Positions 16,005 through 26,346 are shown, counted from the first letter of the stretch. The stretch: 64,000 nucleotides of DNA from Arthrobacter_D sp015752045 (GCF_015752045.1 NZ_JADOUS010000008.1:62001-126000); one strand, 5' to 3'. Numbers and translations are program-made. Notes: generated by a model not told the origin, from the sequence alone.

Positions 16005-17272
16005 GCGCCCGCTTCGGTGAGGATCGGCGCCAGATCGGCGGGCACGACGTCGTCGGACCCGCGTCCGGGCGCAGTGTCCGCCGCCGCGGCCGCCCCCGTC
16101 GTCATTGCAGCCGCCGCCGTCGTCGCCGCCCCGGTGGCCGGTCCGGCGCCGATCCTGGTGAGCAGGGCTGTCTCCACCGTGAGTCCGGGGCCGAAGGCCA
16201 TGGAGCAGATGCGGTTGTTCCCGTCGGAGGCCGGCTGGTCGAGGATGTGCTTCAGGACGAACATCACCGTCGCGCTGCTCATGTTGCCGTAGTCGCGCAG
16301 CGTCTCGCGGGCGGGGAGGAGCTGGTCCGGGGTCAGCCCCAGTTTGGCCTCGACCTTGTCGAGGATGCTGCGGCCGCCCGGGTGGATGGCCCAGTGCTCG
16401 ATCTCCGAGTAGTCGAGGCCCTGCAGGGACGCGTCGCGAGCGAGCAGGGGTTCGAGGGCCCCGACGATGTGTTCGTCGATGATGTGGGGGACGTACGTGC
16501 CGAGGACCATCTCGAACCCCTCGTCGCCGATGTTCCAGGCCATGGACTCCTCACCGACGGGGGTCAGCACGGTCTCGAAGTGGTCGAGGGTCAGGGCCGG
16601 CCCGGTCAGGGGGATGTCCCGGGCGGAGACGATCGCCGCCGCGGCGCCGTCGGCGAACAGGGACGAGCCGACGATGGTGTCGGGGTTGTTGGAGGACCGG
16701 ACATGGAGCGAGCACAGCTCGGCGGCGATCACGAGGACGACGGCGTCGGGGTCCGCGTCGCAGAAGGCCTTCGCGGAGCGCAGCGCCGGGAAGGCCGCAT
16801 AGCAGCCCATGAAGCCGAGGTGGTAGCGCTGCACGGAGGGCTTGAGGTCCAGTGCCCGCACCACCTTGTAGTCGGGGCCCGGGGCGAAGAAGCCGGTGCA
16901 GGAGGCGGTGACGACATGCGTGACGTCCGCCGCCTCGATGCCCGGCGCCGCATCCAGTGCCTTGCGGGCCGCCTCGACGAAGAGCTTCGTCCCTTCCTCG
17001 GCGTAGACCTCGTTACGGACCTTGGTGCTCGGCGACAGGATCCGCAGCTCCTTCTGGTCGAAGAACACGGGGTCCTCGAACGCGGTGTCGACGGTGAATT
17101 CCCTGAGGGCGGTGTGGCGCGTGTCGATGCCCGAGGAATCGAAGGCCGCGCCGATCAGGCGCTGGCCGAGCCGGGTGAGGCCCGACTGTGCGGCGAAGAC
17201 GTCGCGGACCTGGGATTGCACCATGATCGTCTCGGGTACGGCGGTTTCAAGGGACCTCAGGATCACAGTCAT
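16001..17272 (-). CDS. Type III polyketide synthase (chalcone/alkylresorcinol synthase-like)
   Basis: A 423-residue ketosynthase-fold enzyme that condenses malonyl-CoA units onto an acyl-CoA starter. The catalytic triad is complete: Cys157 (GFMGCYAAFP), His297 (WAIHPGGRS) and Asn330 (DYGNMSSAT), at nearly the same positions as Cys164, His303 and Asn336 of plant chalcone synthase. The chosen ATG (17270-17272) gives MTVILRSLETAVPE, a normal N-terminus; the frame is open for another 60 codons, but a sigma-70-like promoter sits right before this ATG and there is no ribosome site, which suggests leaderless translation. About 45 extra C-terminal residues are rich in Ala, Thr and Gly and look disordered. 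It heads the operon with a methyltransferase and a monooxygenase. Starter unit and ring type are unknown. Confidence 0.92.
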   Translation of the reverse strand: MTVILRSLETAVPETIMVQSQVRDVFAAQSGLTRLGQRLIGAAFDSSGIDTRHTALREFTVDTAFEDPVFFDQKELRILSPSTKVRNEVYAEEGTKLFVEAARKALDAAPGIEAADVTHVVTASCTGFFAPGPDYKVVRALDLKPSVQRYHLGFMGCYAAFPALRSAKAFCDADPDAVVLVIAAELCSLHVRSSNNPDTIVGSSLFADGAAAAIVSARDIPLTGPALTLDHFETVLTPVGEESMAWNIGDEGFEMVLGTYVPHIIDEHIVGALEPLLARDASLQGLDYSEIEHWAIHPGGRSILDKVEAKLGLTPDQLLPARETLRDYGNMSSATVMFVLKHILDQPASDGNNRICSMAFGPGLTVETALLTRIGAGPATGAATTAAAAMTTGAAAAADTAPGRGSDDVVPADLAPILTEAGA

Positions 17273-17279
17273 ATGTCCA

Positions 17280-17308
17280 TTACTAGAGGACTGACGCCCC
17301 AAACACAA
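17280..17308 (-). promoter_or_regulatory. Sigma-70-like promoter of the type III PKS operon, leaderless
   Basis: Reading the minus strand, TTGTGT (17308-17303) and TAGTAA (17285-17280) are 17 bases apart, a good -35/-10 pair for an actinomycete. The predicted start of transcription falls at or within one or two bases of the ATG at 17272, and no Shine-Dalgarno sequence precedes it, consistent with a leaderless mRNA. Confidence 0.6.
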
Positions 17309-17354
17309 TGACAGTAGGCTTAGTATCCACCCTCCCGCCGTCACCAGGAGCATC

Positions 17355-18254
17355 ATGTCCAACGAACCGTCAGGCACCCTCGACCAGGACGACCCCCGGG
17401 GGCCAGCCGTCGATGCCTCATCCGAGCTGCAGGAGTATCCGGGCTTCACGGAGCGCATGGATCCCCGCCCCGATCACGGCGAGGACAGCTCTACCGGGCA
17501 TGGGCGCCTCAGCGGGCGGCGTGCCTTCATCACCGGCGGTGACTCCGGCATCGGCCGGGCCGTGGCCCTCGCTTTCGCGCGGGAGGGGGCCGACGTCGCC
17601 ATCGGGTATCTCCCCGAGGAGGAGGAGGACGGCGCCAGCTGCCTCGAGCTCATCCGCGCCGAGGGCCGGACGGCCCTCGCCGTGCCGGGCGACCTCCGCG
17701 ACCAGGGCTACGCCGCCGAGGCCGTCCGCCAGGTGGTGGACGGCCTCGGCGGCATGGACATCCTCGTCAACAATGCGGGGTACCACATCGCGCAGCCGAA
17801 CGGCCTGCCGGACATCGACGCCGACCAGCTCCGGCGCACCTTCGAGACCAACGTCTACGGCACGATCTGGCTCACGCAGGCCGCACTGCCGCATCTGACG
17901 GCCGGCGCCTCGATCATCAACACCACGTCCGTGCAGGGGTACCACCCGTCCCGCAGCCTCATGGACTACGCCGCGACCAAGGCCGCACTCAACAACCTGA
18001 CCTTCAGCCTGGCCGAACTGCTGGGGGAGCGCGGGATCCGCGTCAATGCCGTCGCCCCCGGTCCGATCTGGACGCCCCTGCAGCCCGCGACGACCACCAG
18101 CAAGAAGCTGGAGTCCTTCGGCGAGGGTACGCCGCTCGGACGCATGGGGCAGCCGGCGGAACTGGCCGGCGCGTACGTGTTCCTCGCCTCGAACGATGCG
18201 CGGTACGTCTCCGGTGAGGTGCTGGGCGTCACCGGAGGCACGCCGCTCGCGTGA
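17355..18254 (+). CDS. SDR family oxidoreductase (YghA/general stress type)
   Basis: A 299-residue short-chain dehydrogenase. A 50-residue N-terminal extension with YPGFTERMDPRPDHGE, typical of the YghA/YdaD subgroup of stress-related SDRs, precedes the cofactor motif ITGGDSGIGRAVA. Further on are the NNAG motif (ILVNNAGYH), the catalytic serine (NTTSVQGYH) and the Tyr-Lys pair in MDYAATKAAL. It should reduce or oxidise a carbonyl/alcohol with NAD(P)H. The ATG at 17355 is preceded by CAGGAGC. The gene is divergent from the type III PKS operon, with TAGTAT at 17321-17326 a possible -10. There is no evidence that it belongs to the polyketide pathway apart from position. Confidence 0.88.
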   Translation: MSNEPSGTLDQDDPRGPAVDASSELQEYPGFTERMDPRPDHGEDSSTGHGRLSGRRAFITGGDSGIGRAVALAFAREGADVAIGYLPEEEEDGASCLELIRAEGRTALAVPGDLRDQGYAAEAVRQVVDGLGGMDILVNNAGYHIAQPNGLPDIDADQLRRTFETNVYGTIWLTQAALPHLTAGASIINTTSVQGYHPSRSLMDYAATKAALNNLTFSLAELLGERGIRVNAVAPGPIWTPLQPATTTSKKLESFGEGTPLGRMGQPAELAGAYVFLASNDARYVSGEVLGVTGGTPLA

Positions 18255-18363
18255 GGCTTCACGCCGGCGGCGGCGATCGCGCTGCCGGGACCAAGCCGTC
18301 GGGGGGTGCGGAACGAATGACAGGCACCAGCGCCGGATGCTCGCCGTCCGGCGGCCGGCCGAC

Positions 18364-19053
18364 ATGAATGGGCTCACCGTGAAACTCCTGACCGCACCGC
18401 CGCACCGTCGTGGTGCCGCACTCTTCGCCGTTGCGCTCGCCTCGTCCCTGGCGCTCGCCGGGTGCGGGGCCGCCGAGGAGAACCCGCTCGGGGTGAACAC
18501 CACGGACGGCGGGCAGGGGTCCGGGGCCGCTGCGGTCCCCGGTCCGGACGGCAGCAAGGCGGAGCCCGTGGGCAGCGACCTCGGCGAGGATCCCCTGAAC
18601 GTGGGCGTCGACGGCGCGGAACTGTGTGGCGTCCAGCCCCAGGACAGCCGCCTGCGCTACACCGTCATGCTGCACAACCCCACCCTCGAGACCTTCACGT
18701 TCGGCGAGATGGAGCTCGGCAACCCGGAGGGCCTCGACATCCTCTCGGCGAAGGTACAGACGGCGAACCGCGAAGGACACCACCACACGGCGCCGGAGGC
18801 CGGTGCGCACGAGGAGCACACCGCGGCGCCCACGCCGACGGCGTCTCCCGAGCCGATCGGACCGCCGGTGCCCGCGGAGGGCTACCGTTTCCTGCCCGAC
18901 GCGCACATCAACATCATCGTCACGGTGGAACTCGCCGACGGCGTCACCCACGGCAGCGCCGACAACATCCTCGTGGCGTTCTCGTCCCCGGAACGCGACT
19001 ACTCGGTGGCCCACAACCTCAAGATCGACGTCGACGCCACCTCCTGCAGCTGA
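18364..19053 (+). CDS. Hypothetical lipoprotein
   Basis: A 229-residue secreted lipoprotein of unknown function. The N-terminus has basic residues, a hydrophobic stretch and the lipobox LALAGC, so the mature protein should be anchored by lipidated Cys near residue 33. The body contains a short beta-rich region (LRYTVMLHNPTLETFTFGEM), a His/Thr/Pro-rich linker, and ends with a cysteine (DATSCS) that may pair with the one in ELCGVQ. I start at ATG 18364; GTG 18379 and ATG 18337 are alternatives, and none has a good ribosome site. It is monocistronic, with a strong terminator directly after it. Confidence 0.75.
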   Translation: MNGLTVKLLTAPPHRRGAALFAVALASSLALAGCGAAEENPLGVNTTDGGQGSGAAAVPGPDGSKAEPVGSDLGEDPLNVGVDGAELCGVQPQDSRLRYTVMLHNPTLETFTFGEMELGNPEGLDILSAKVQTANREGHHHTAPEAGAHEEHTAAPTPTASPEPIGPPVPAEGYRFLPDAHINIIVTVELADGVTHGSADNILVAFSSPERDYSVAHNLKIDVDATSCS

Positions 19054-19072
19054 TCTGCTGGCGGGACATAAG

Positions 19073-19111
19073 ACAGTGGAGCCCCCGTCGTGATGACGGG
19101 GGCTCCACTGT
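19073..19111. terminator. Strong bidirectional hairpin terminator
   Basis: A perfect 17-bp stem: the arm 19073-19089 pairs with 19095-19111 across the loop GTGAT, and TTCTGTGCTT follows on the plus side. It separates the lipoprotein gene from the converging Rpf-like gene. Confidence 0.9.
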
Positions 19112-19183
19112 TCTGTGCTTGTACTTGTACTTGCGCGGGACGGCGGGCGCTCTACGCGCTACCGGACCGGGGAAGCTCCTGGA

Positions 19184-19882
19184 CTAGGCCGGGAGCTGCA
19201 GGACGTGACCGGTGAAGATCAGGTCGGCGTGGATGACGGTGTCGGCGTTCGCAGCGAACAGTGCCTGCCAGCCGCCCTCGACGCCCAGCTTGTCGGCAAT
19301 CGTGCTGAGGGTATCGCCGGACTGGATGGTGTAGGTCTCGCCGCTCAGTGTCACGGGAGCGACGGCGGGGGCCTGGACGGCGACGGGCGCCTGGACGGGT
19401 GCCTGGACGACGGGAGCCTGGACGGCGACGGGTGCCTGGACCTGGACCGGAGCCTGGACGGGTGCCTGTGCGACGGGTGCCTGGACCTGCACCGGAGCCG
19501 CAGCTTCCTGGAACTGGACCGAGCCGCCCGGAGCCGCGGCACCGTTCAGGCCGAGCTTCGCGGAGCAGGCGGGCCATGCGCCCCAGCCCTGACCGGCGAG
19601 GACGTTCTCGGCGACAGCGATCTGCTGCTCGCGCGAGGCGTTCTGGGGGGCTCCCTGACCACCGAAGGCGGCCCAGGTCGACGGGGTGAACTGCAGGCCG
19701 CCGGAGAAGCCGTTACCGGTGCTGATGCCCCAGTTTCCGCCGCTTTCGCACTGTGCCAGAGCATCCCAGTCGCTGGCGGGGGCGGCGTTGGCCGCACCGG
19801 CCGCTGCGCCGAGGCCGAGGCCGGTGAGTGCAACTGCTGCAAGTCCACGACGCGCGCTGGTGCTGAATTTATTAGTGTTCAT
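19184..19882 (-). CDS. Secreted resuscitation-promoting factor-like transglycosylase with LysM
   Basis: A 232-residue cell-wall protein. A Sec signal peptide (MNTNKFSTSARRGLAAVALT..., cut after AANA) precedes an Rpf domain of about 75 residues, DWDALAQCESGGNWGI, whose Glu in CESGGNW is the catalytic residue of the lysozyme-like fold. A repetitive Ala/Pro/Val/Gln linker follows (QAPVQVQAPV units, about residues 115-175), then one LysM module (YTIQSGDTLSTIADKLGVEG) for peptidoglycan binding. It should cleave peptidoglycan outside the cell during growth or exit from dormancy. I chose the ATG at 19880-19882, which gives a clean signal peptide; the open frame further upstream is leader RNA. A promoter at 20082-20110 would give a 5' leader of about 190 bases. 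Confidence 0.9.
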   Translation of the reverse strand: MNTNKFSTSARRGLAAVALTGLGLGAAAGAANAAPASDWDALAQCESGGNWGISTGNGFSGGLQFTPSTWAAFGGQGAPQNASREQQIAVAENVLAGQGWGAWPACSAKLGLNGAAAPGGSVQFQEAAAPVQVQAPVAQAPVQAPVQVQAPVAVQAPVVQAPVQAPVAVQAPAVAPVTLSGETYTIQSGDTLSTIADKLGVEGGWQALFAANADTVIHADLIFTGHVLQLPA

Positions 19883-20081
19883 GGGGTTACGATGCTCCGA
19901 AAGGCCACCCGCACTAGGTCCGTCCCCGGACTTCTTCGCGCCGCTGCTCACCTTGACGATATAGAGGTCATGGTTCGGCAGCCGCCTGTTGAGCAACGAG
20001 CGGTGGAGAGCGGTGCCGGGCATTCATCGCTGCGCAGTGAGCGGCAGCGTTTTCCTTTTCCCCTGACGGGGAACTACCCCT

Positions 20082-20110
20082 ACCGTAGAGTAATTTCGTT
20101 TCGTTGCCAA
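20082..20110 (-). promoter_or_regulatory. Promoter and long leader of the Rpf-like gene
   Basis: On the minus strand TTGGCA (20110-20105) and TACGGT (20087-20082) are 17 bases apart. Transcription from here would leave about 190 untranslated bases before the ATG at 19882. The leader begins with a small stem, TCCCC-GTCA-GGGGA, and includes pairs of short GC-rich repeats. Genes of this family in other actinobacteria can carry a c-di-AMP riboswitch; I could not match its conserved core here, so the leader is only noted as long and possibly structured. Confidence 0.5.
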
Positions 20111-20215
20111 ATCGGTACTCAACCGTGATTGACTTTGTGTGAAATCGGGAATTTTTACTGGATTTATCGGGCCCAGTCTGCGACACTCACCCGCGGTGGG
20201 TGATTCCGGCCCCGG

Positions 20216-20251
20216 AAAAAGGGGCCCGGACCGCGACGGTCCGAGCCCCTT
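20216..20251 (-). terminator. Rho-independent terminator of the formaldehyde dehydrogenase gene
   Basis: Read on the minus strand, AAGGGGCTCGGACC and GGTCCGGGCCCCTT form a 14-bp stem with one mismatch and a five-base loop, directly followed by further T residues. It begins 30 bases after the stop of the dehydrogenase gene. A separate 6-bp palindrome, TCACCC-GCGGT-GGGTGA, lies at 20187-20203. Confidence 0.85.
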
Positions 20252-20281
20252 CCTGGTCCGCTCAGGCGGACGACGCCCTGA

Positions 20282-21499
20282 TCAGGCGGCGACCATCCCG
20301 TGCGGATCGAGGACGTACTTCGTCGCAGCTCCGGCGTCGAACTCCTCGTAGCCTCGCGGTGCCTCGTCCAGCCCGATCGCCTTCGCGTTCACGGCCTTGG
20401 CGATCTGCACGCGGTCGTGCAGGATCGCCATCATCAGGCCGCGGTGGTATTTCATCACCGGACACTGTCCGGTGGTGAAGGACAGCGACTTCGCCCATCC
20501 CGTGCCGAGGCTGAGCGACAGCGACCCGACCTTCGCGGCCTCGTCGATGCCTCCCGGGTCCCCGGTGACGTACAGGCCCGGGATGCCCAGTGCACCGCCG
20601 GCCGCAGTCACCTGCATCAGCGAGTTGAGCACCGTGGCCGGTGCCTCCGTCGCCGCACCGCTGCCGTGGCCGCGCGCCTCGAAGCCCACGGCGTCGACGC
20701 CGCAGTCGACCTCCGGCACGCCCAGGAGCTGTTCGATCTGGTCCCGCGGATCACCCTTGGAGACGTCGACGGTCTCGCAGCCGAAGCTCCGTGCCTGGGC
20801 CAGCCGATCCTCGTTGAGGTCGCCCACGATGACGACGGCGGCACCCAGCAGCTGTGCCGACGCTGCGGCGGCGAGGCCCACAGGGCCGGCACCGGCGACG
20901 TAGACCGTCGATCCGACGCCGACGCCCGCCGAGACGGCGCCGTGATAGCCGGTGGGGAAGATGTCCGACAGCATCGTCAGATCGAGGATCTTCGCCATCG
21001 CCTGGTCCCGGTCCGGGAACTTCAGCAGGTTCCAGTCCGCGTAGGGCACCAGGACGTATTCGGCCTGGCCACCCACCCACCCGCCCATGTCCACGTAGCC
21101 GTAGGCGGCTCCGGGTCGGGCGGGATTGACGTTCAGGCAGATGCCGGTCTTGCGCTCCTTGCAGTTCCTGCACCGTCCGCAGGCGATGTTGAAGGGGACG
21201 GAGCAGATGTCCCCCTTCTTGATGAACTCGACGTCGCGCCCCACCTCGACGACCTCACCGGTGATCTCGTGTCCCAGCACGAGGTCTGTCGGCGCCGTCG
21301 TGCGCCCGCGGACCATGTGCTGGTCCGAGCCGCAGATGTTGGTGGTGACGGTCTTCAGGATCACGCCGTGGTGGAGGGCCCGGCCCACATTGGCCGGATT
21401 CACCCCCGGCCCGTCCTTCAGTTCGAATGTCGGGTAGTCGGTGTCGATGACCTCGACCTTCCCTGGTCCCTTGTACGCAACAGCTCTGTTACCGCTCAT
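20282..21499 (-). CDS. fdhA: Glutathione-independent formaldehyde dehydrogenase (zinc alcohol dehydrogenase family)
   Basis: A 405-residue zinc-dependent medium-chain dehydrogenase that matches the Pseudomonas putida formaldehyde dehydrogenase type, which oxidises formaldehyde with NAD without glutathione. Visible features: catalytic zinc ligands in NICGSDQHM and GHEITGEVVE, the structural-zinc cysteine group CGRCRNCKERKTGIC, the family stretch AAYGYVDMGGWVGGQAEYVL, and the NAD-binding motif VYVAGAGPVGLAAAASAQ near residue 185. Length fits the 399-residue enzyme. The ATG at 21499 is preceded by GAGAGGAAG. It is transcribed alone, divergent from an SDR gene. Actinomycetes usually use a mycothiol-dependent enzyme, so this gene may be an additional aldehyde-detoxifying or dismutating enzyme. 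Confidence 0.9.
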   Translation of the reverse strand: MSGNRAVAYKGPGKVEVIDTDYPTFELKDGPGVNPANVGRALHHGVILKTVTTNICGSDQHMVRGRTTAPTDLVLGHEITGEVVEVGRDVEFIKKGDICSVPFNIACGRCRNCKERKTGICLNVNPARPGAAYGYVDMGGWVGGQAEYVLVPYADWNLLKFPDRDQAMAKILDLTMLSDIFPTGYHGAVSAGVGVGSTVYVAGAGPVGLAAAASAQLLGAAVVIVGDLNEDRLAQARSFGCETVDVSKGDPRDQIEQLLGVPEVDCGVDAVGFEARGHGSGAATEAPATVLNSLMQVTAAGGALGIPGLYVTGDPGGIDEAAKVGSLSLSLGTGWAKSLSFTTGQCPVMKYHRGLMMAILHDRVQIAKAVNAKAIGLDEAPRGYEEFDAGAATKYVLDPHGMVAA

Positions 21500-21700
21500 G
21501 GAACTTCCTCTCGTGACACATCGGTCGCGCCGGTTGGTGTCGGCGCTGGAACCGGCGGGCGAAAGGCGCAGGTGGGTGCCACTCGCTCGCCAGTAGGGCC
21601 GAACCTACACGGCGGGGGGTCGCATCGACGTTGCATGGCGGGACGGCGGATCCGGGGGCGGTGCCTTGTCTCGCCGCCCGACCTGGGAGAGGGTTGGAGA

Positions 21701-22531
21701 ATGAGTGAAACCGTCCTGATCACCGGGGCCACGTCGGGGATCGGGGCCGAGTTCGCGCGCCAGTTCGCCGCCCGAGGATGCGACCTGGTGCTGGTCGCCA
21801 GATCCCCGGGTCCCCTGGCGGAGGCGGCGGCTGCGTACCGCGCCCAGGGTGTCGCGGTCGAGGCGATCGCCGCCGACCTGCTCGACGACGACGGGCTCGC
21901 CCGCGTGCTCGACCGCCTGCGGGTCGCGGGGGAGGGCTCCGGCGCATCACGACTCCCCGGCGCCCCATCGGTCACCTCGTCGGGCACCGGCATCGAGCCC
22001 GGCAGGGCGCCCGTCACCGTGCTCGTCAACAATGCCGGCTACGGCCTGGTCGCGCCGTTCGCGGACAATGCGCTCGACGACGAGATCCGCCATCTGAGGA
22101 TCCACATCGAGGTGCCCCTCGCGCTGACGCATGCGGTCCTGCAGTCGATGCGGCCCCGCCGCTCCGGCACGATCATCAACGTGGCGAGTGTCGCCGGTTT
22201 CACCCCGCGGGGTACCTACGGCGCCGCGAAGGCGGCCATGATCAGCTTCAGCCGCTGGGCGAATATCGCGTACGGGCGGGAGGGGATCCGGGTGACGGCG
22301 GTCTGCCCCGGCTTCGTCCGCACGGAATTCCACCAGCGCATGGGGGTGGACACGTCGTCCGTCCCTGCGGCCCTGTGGCTCGACGCCGGTCCCGTGGTGC
22401 GGGACGCGCTGCGTGATACCGCGGCCGGCAAGGCCGTCTCCATCCCCAGCCTCCGCTACAAGGCGCTCGTGGCGCTGGCGCGGGTGACGCCGTCGTCCCT
22501 CGTGGCCCGACTCGCAGCTCGGGGCCGCTGA
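21701..22531 (+). CDS. SDR family NAD(P)-dependent oxidoreductase
   Basis: A 276-residue classical short-chain dehydrogenase: cofactor motif LITGATSGIGAEFAR at residues 6-20, NNAG motif near 110, catalytic serine in INVASVAGF, and the YGAAKAAM active-site pair. An unusual insert of about 25 residues (GEGSGASRLPGAPSVTSS and following) lies between the third strand and the NNAG motif and looks disordered. The start follows GGTTGGAGA; upstream sequence is open but non-coding in character. Substrate unknown. It is divergent from fdhA, with a 201-base spacer in which I see no clear operator. Confidence 0.85.
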   Translation: MSETVLITGATSGIGAEFARQFAARGCDLVLVARSPGPLAEAAAAYRAQGVAVEAIAADLLDDDGLARVLDRLRVAGEGSGASRLPGAPSVTSSGTGIEPGRAPVTVLVNNAGYGLVAPFADNALDDEIRHLRIHIEVPLALTHAVLQSMRPRRSGTIINVASVAGFTPRGTYGAAKAAMISFSRWANIAYGREGIRVTAVCPGFVRTEFHQRMGVDTSSVPAALWLDAGPVVRDALRDTAAGKAVSIPSLRYKALVALARVTPSSLVARLAARGR

Positions 22532-22537
22532 GCGGCG

Positions 22538-22858
22538 TCAGCGATCCGCGGCGCCGCCGTCCCACGTGTCGTGCTCGAGGGCGGAGTCCTCCGGATGGCG
22601 CGGGCGGTCGGCGCCTTCGGGCCGCCCCGCCGGGTCGTCCCCGTCGAATGCTGCAGGCACGGCGCCGGCCTCGTGGTTTCCCTGCTCCTCCCGGATGCTC
22701 GCGGCATGGTGGCCCGTCGCTCCGGGCGAAGGTTCCAGCACCTCCTCGCGCCGATCCGGGGCGGGACGGCCGTCGGCGTGTCCGTCGGAGGGACCGAGCG
22801 GGTGGTCGGACGGCAGGGTTGCGCCGTCGGGGTTGCCTGCACTGCTCGACTCGGTCAT
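22538..22858 (-). CDS. Small disordered hydrophilic protein
   Basis: A 106-residue protein, MTESSSAGNPDGATLPSDH at the start, very rich in Asp, Glu, Pro, Gly and His, with no hydrophobic core, no signal peptide and no motif that I recognise. It is supported as a real gene by the strong ribosome site AGAAGGAG seven bases before the ATG at 22856-22858, and by ending only six bases short of the converging SDR gene. Its composition suggests an intrinsically disordered, possibly stress-related protein. Function unknown. Confidence 0.65.
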   Translation of the reverse strand: MTESSSAGNPDGATLPSDHPLGPSDGHADGRPAPDRREEVLEPSPGATGHHAASIREEQGNHEAGAVPAAFDGDDPAGRPEGADRPRHPEDSALEHDTWDGGAADR

Positions 22859-22899
22859 CGTGCTCCTTCTCACTCACGCCCCTGCGGGCGTTGGTCGGT

Positions 22900-22930
22900 G
22901 GATACTCCGGATCCTCGATCAGGAGTATCC
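22900..22930. promoter_or_regulatory. 9-bp inverted repeat in a divergent spacer
   Basis: GGATACTCC (22900-22908) and GGAGTATCC (22922-22930) are perfect complements separated by 13 bases that include GGATCC. The element lies 42 bases before the disordered-protein gene and 85 bases before the YegP-type gene, and it could be a shared operator. TATGAT at 22963-22968 is a likely -10 for the YegP-type gene. Confidence 0.5.
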
Positions 22931-23015
22931 GACGCCCCCGTATCAGAAGCGGTAAGAATGCTTATGATAAGGGACCGCAGGTCCCGGAAGTTGTCCCTTA
23001 CAAGGAGGTAAGACG

Positions 23016-23279
23016 ATGGCTGGATATTTCAAACTGGTGGACGCTCACGACAATGGTTTCCGGGTGAAGCTCACCGCCCCGGATGGAACCCTCGTGGCGG
23101 TGTCCGCCTACTACGCCTCGAAGGAGGAAGCGGTCGCCGGGATCGAACTCATCCGCGAGATCGCCGGGACCGGTCCGGTCGTGGACCACAGCCGGGTCGA
23201 GTCCCAGGAGGAGGCGGAGCTCATTTTCGGGCTGCAGTCCGATCCGGACCGTGGCGGCGCGGTCCGGCACAAGGGCTGA
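23016..23279 (+). CDS. YegP family protein (DUF1508)
   Basis: An 87-residue protein with one DUF1508/YegP module: MAGYFKLVDAHDNGFRVKLTA, then VAVSAYYASKEEAVAGIELI, a beta-beta-alpha unit found in one or two copies in YegP proteins. The start has an excellent ribosome site, AAGGAGGTAAG. The family is widespread, small and of unknown function; some members are found near stress genes. The C-terminal 25 residues are outside the module. It lies 119 bases upstream of aconitase, but inverted repeats in that spacer indicate a separate promoter for the latter. Confidence 0.85.
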   Translation: MAGYFKLVDAHDNGFRVKLTAPDGTLVAVSAYYASKEEAVAGIELIREIAGTGPVVDHSRVESQEEAELIFGLQSDPDRGGAVRHKG

Positions 23280-23327
23280 GCCGGGCCGCGGGGGTTCGTC
23301 CCGAGAGGTCGGGGACACGGTGTACGA

Positions 23328-23373
23328 CTGTATACAGTGCCCCTGCCCGTGGAATAGGATGAGGCTATTCCAC
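23328..23373 (+). promoter_or_regulatory. Aconitase promoter with two perfect inverted repeats
   Basis: CTGTATACAG (23328-23337) is a perfect 10-base palindrome and GTGGAATAG-N7-CTATTCCAC (23349-23373) a perfect 9-bp inverted repeat. TAGGAT at 23355-23360 is a fair -10 element; the palindrome then covers the -35 zone and the inverted repeat spans the -10 and start of transcription, both good places for repressor binding. Confidence 0.6.
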
Positions 23374-23398
23374 AACCTCTCTGAAGGGAGCCAACGTC

Positions 23399-26242
<2,844 letters not shown>

Positions 26243-26257
26243 CGCCGGCCCGTGGTT

Positions 26258-26287
26258 CCGGGCCGGGAGGCATGCCTCCCGGCCCGG
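26258..26287 (+). terminator. 30-base perfect palindrome after aconitase
   Basis: The arms 26258-26272 and 26273-26287 are exact complements centred on CATG, giving a 13-bp stem once a small loop is allowed. It lies 15 bases after the acnA stop and most likely ends that transcript; there is no T-run. Confidence 0.75.
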
Positions 26288-26346
26288 GCCGTCCGCAGGG
26301 CATCAGCCCTCACCATCCGAACCACGAGACCTCCGAGGAGGGCGCC

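Noticed and set aside
17273..17458. Longer N-terminus for the type III PKS
   Set aside because: The added residues resemble no synthase, and the region holds the promoter and the start of the divergent gene.
18255..18363. Small open frame between the SDR and the lipoprotein
   Set aside because: Too short, Arg-rich and without a ribosome site; treated as spacer.
19340..19510. Array-like repeats suggesting CRISPR
   Set aside because: These are coding repeats for the Ala-Pro-Val-Gln linker of the Rpf-like protein; no unique spacers of constant length.
19883..20081. c-di-AMP (ydaO-type) riboswitch before the Rpf-like gene
   Set aside because: The leader has suitable length, but I could not find the conserved core by eye; kept only as a long leader.
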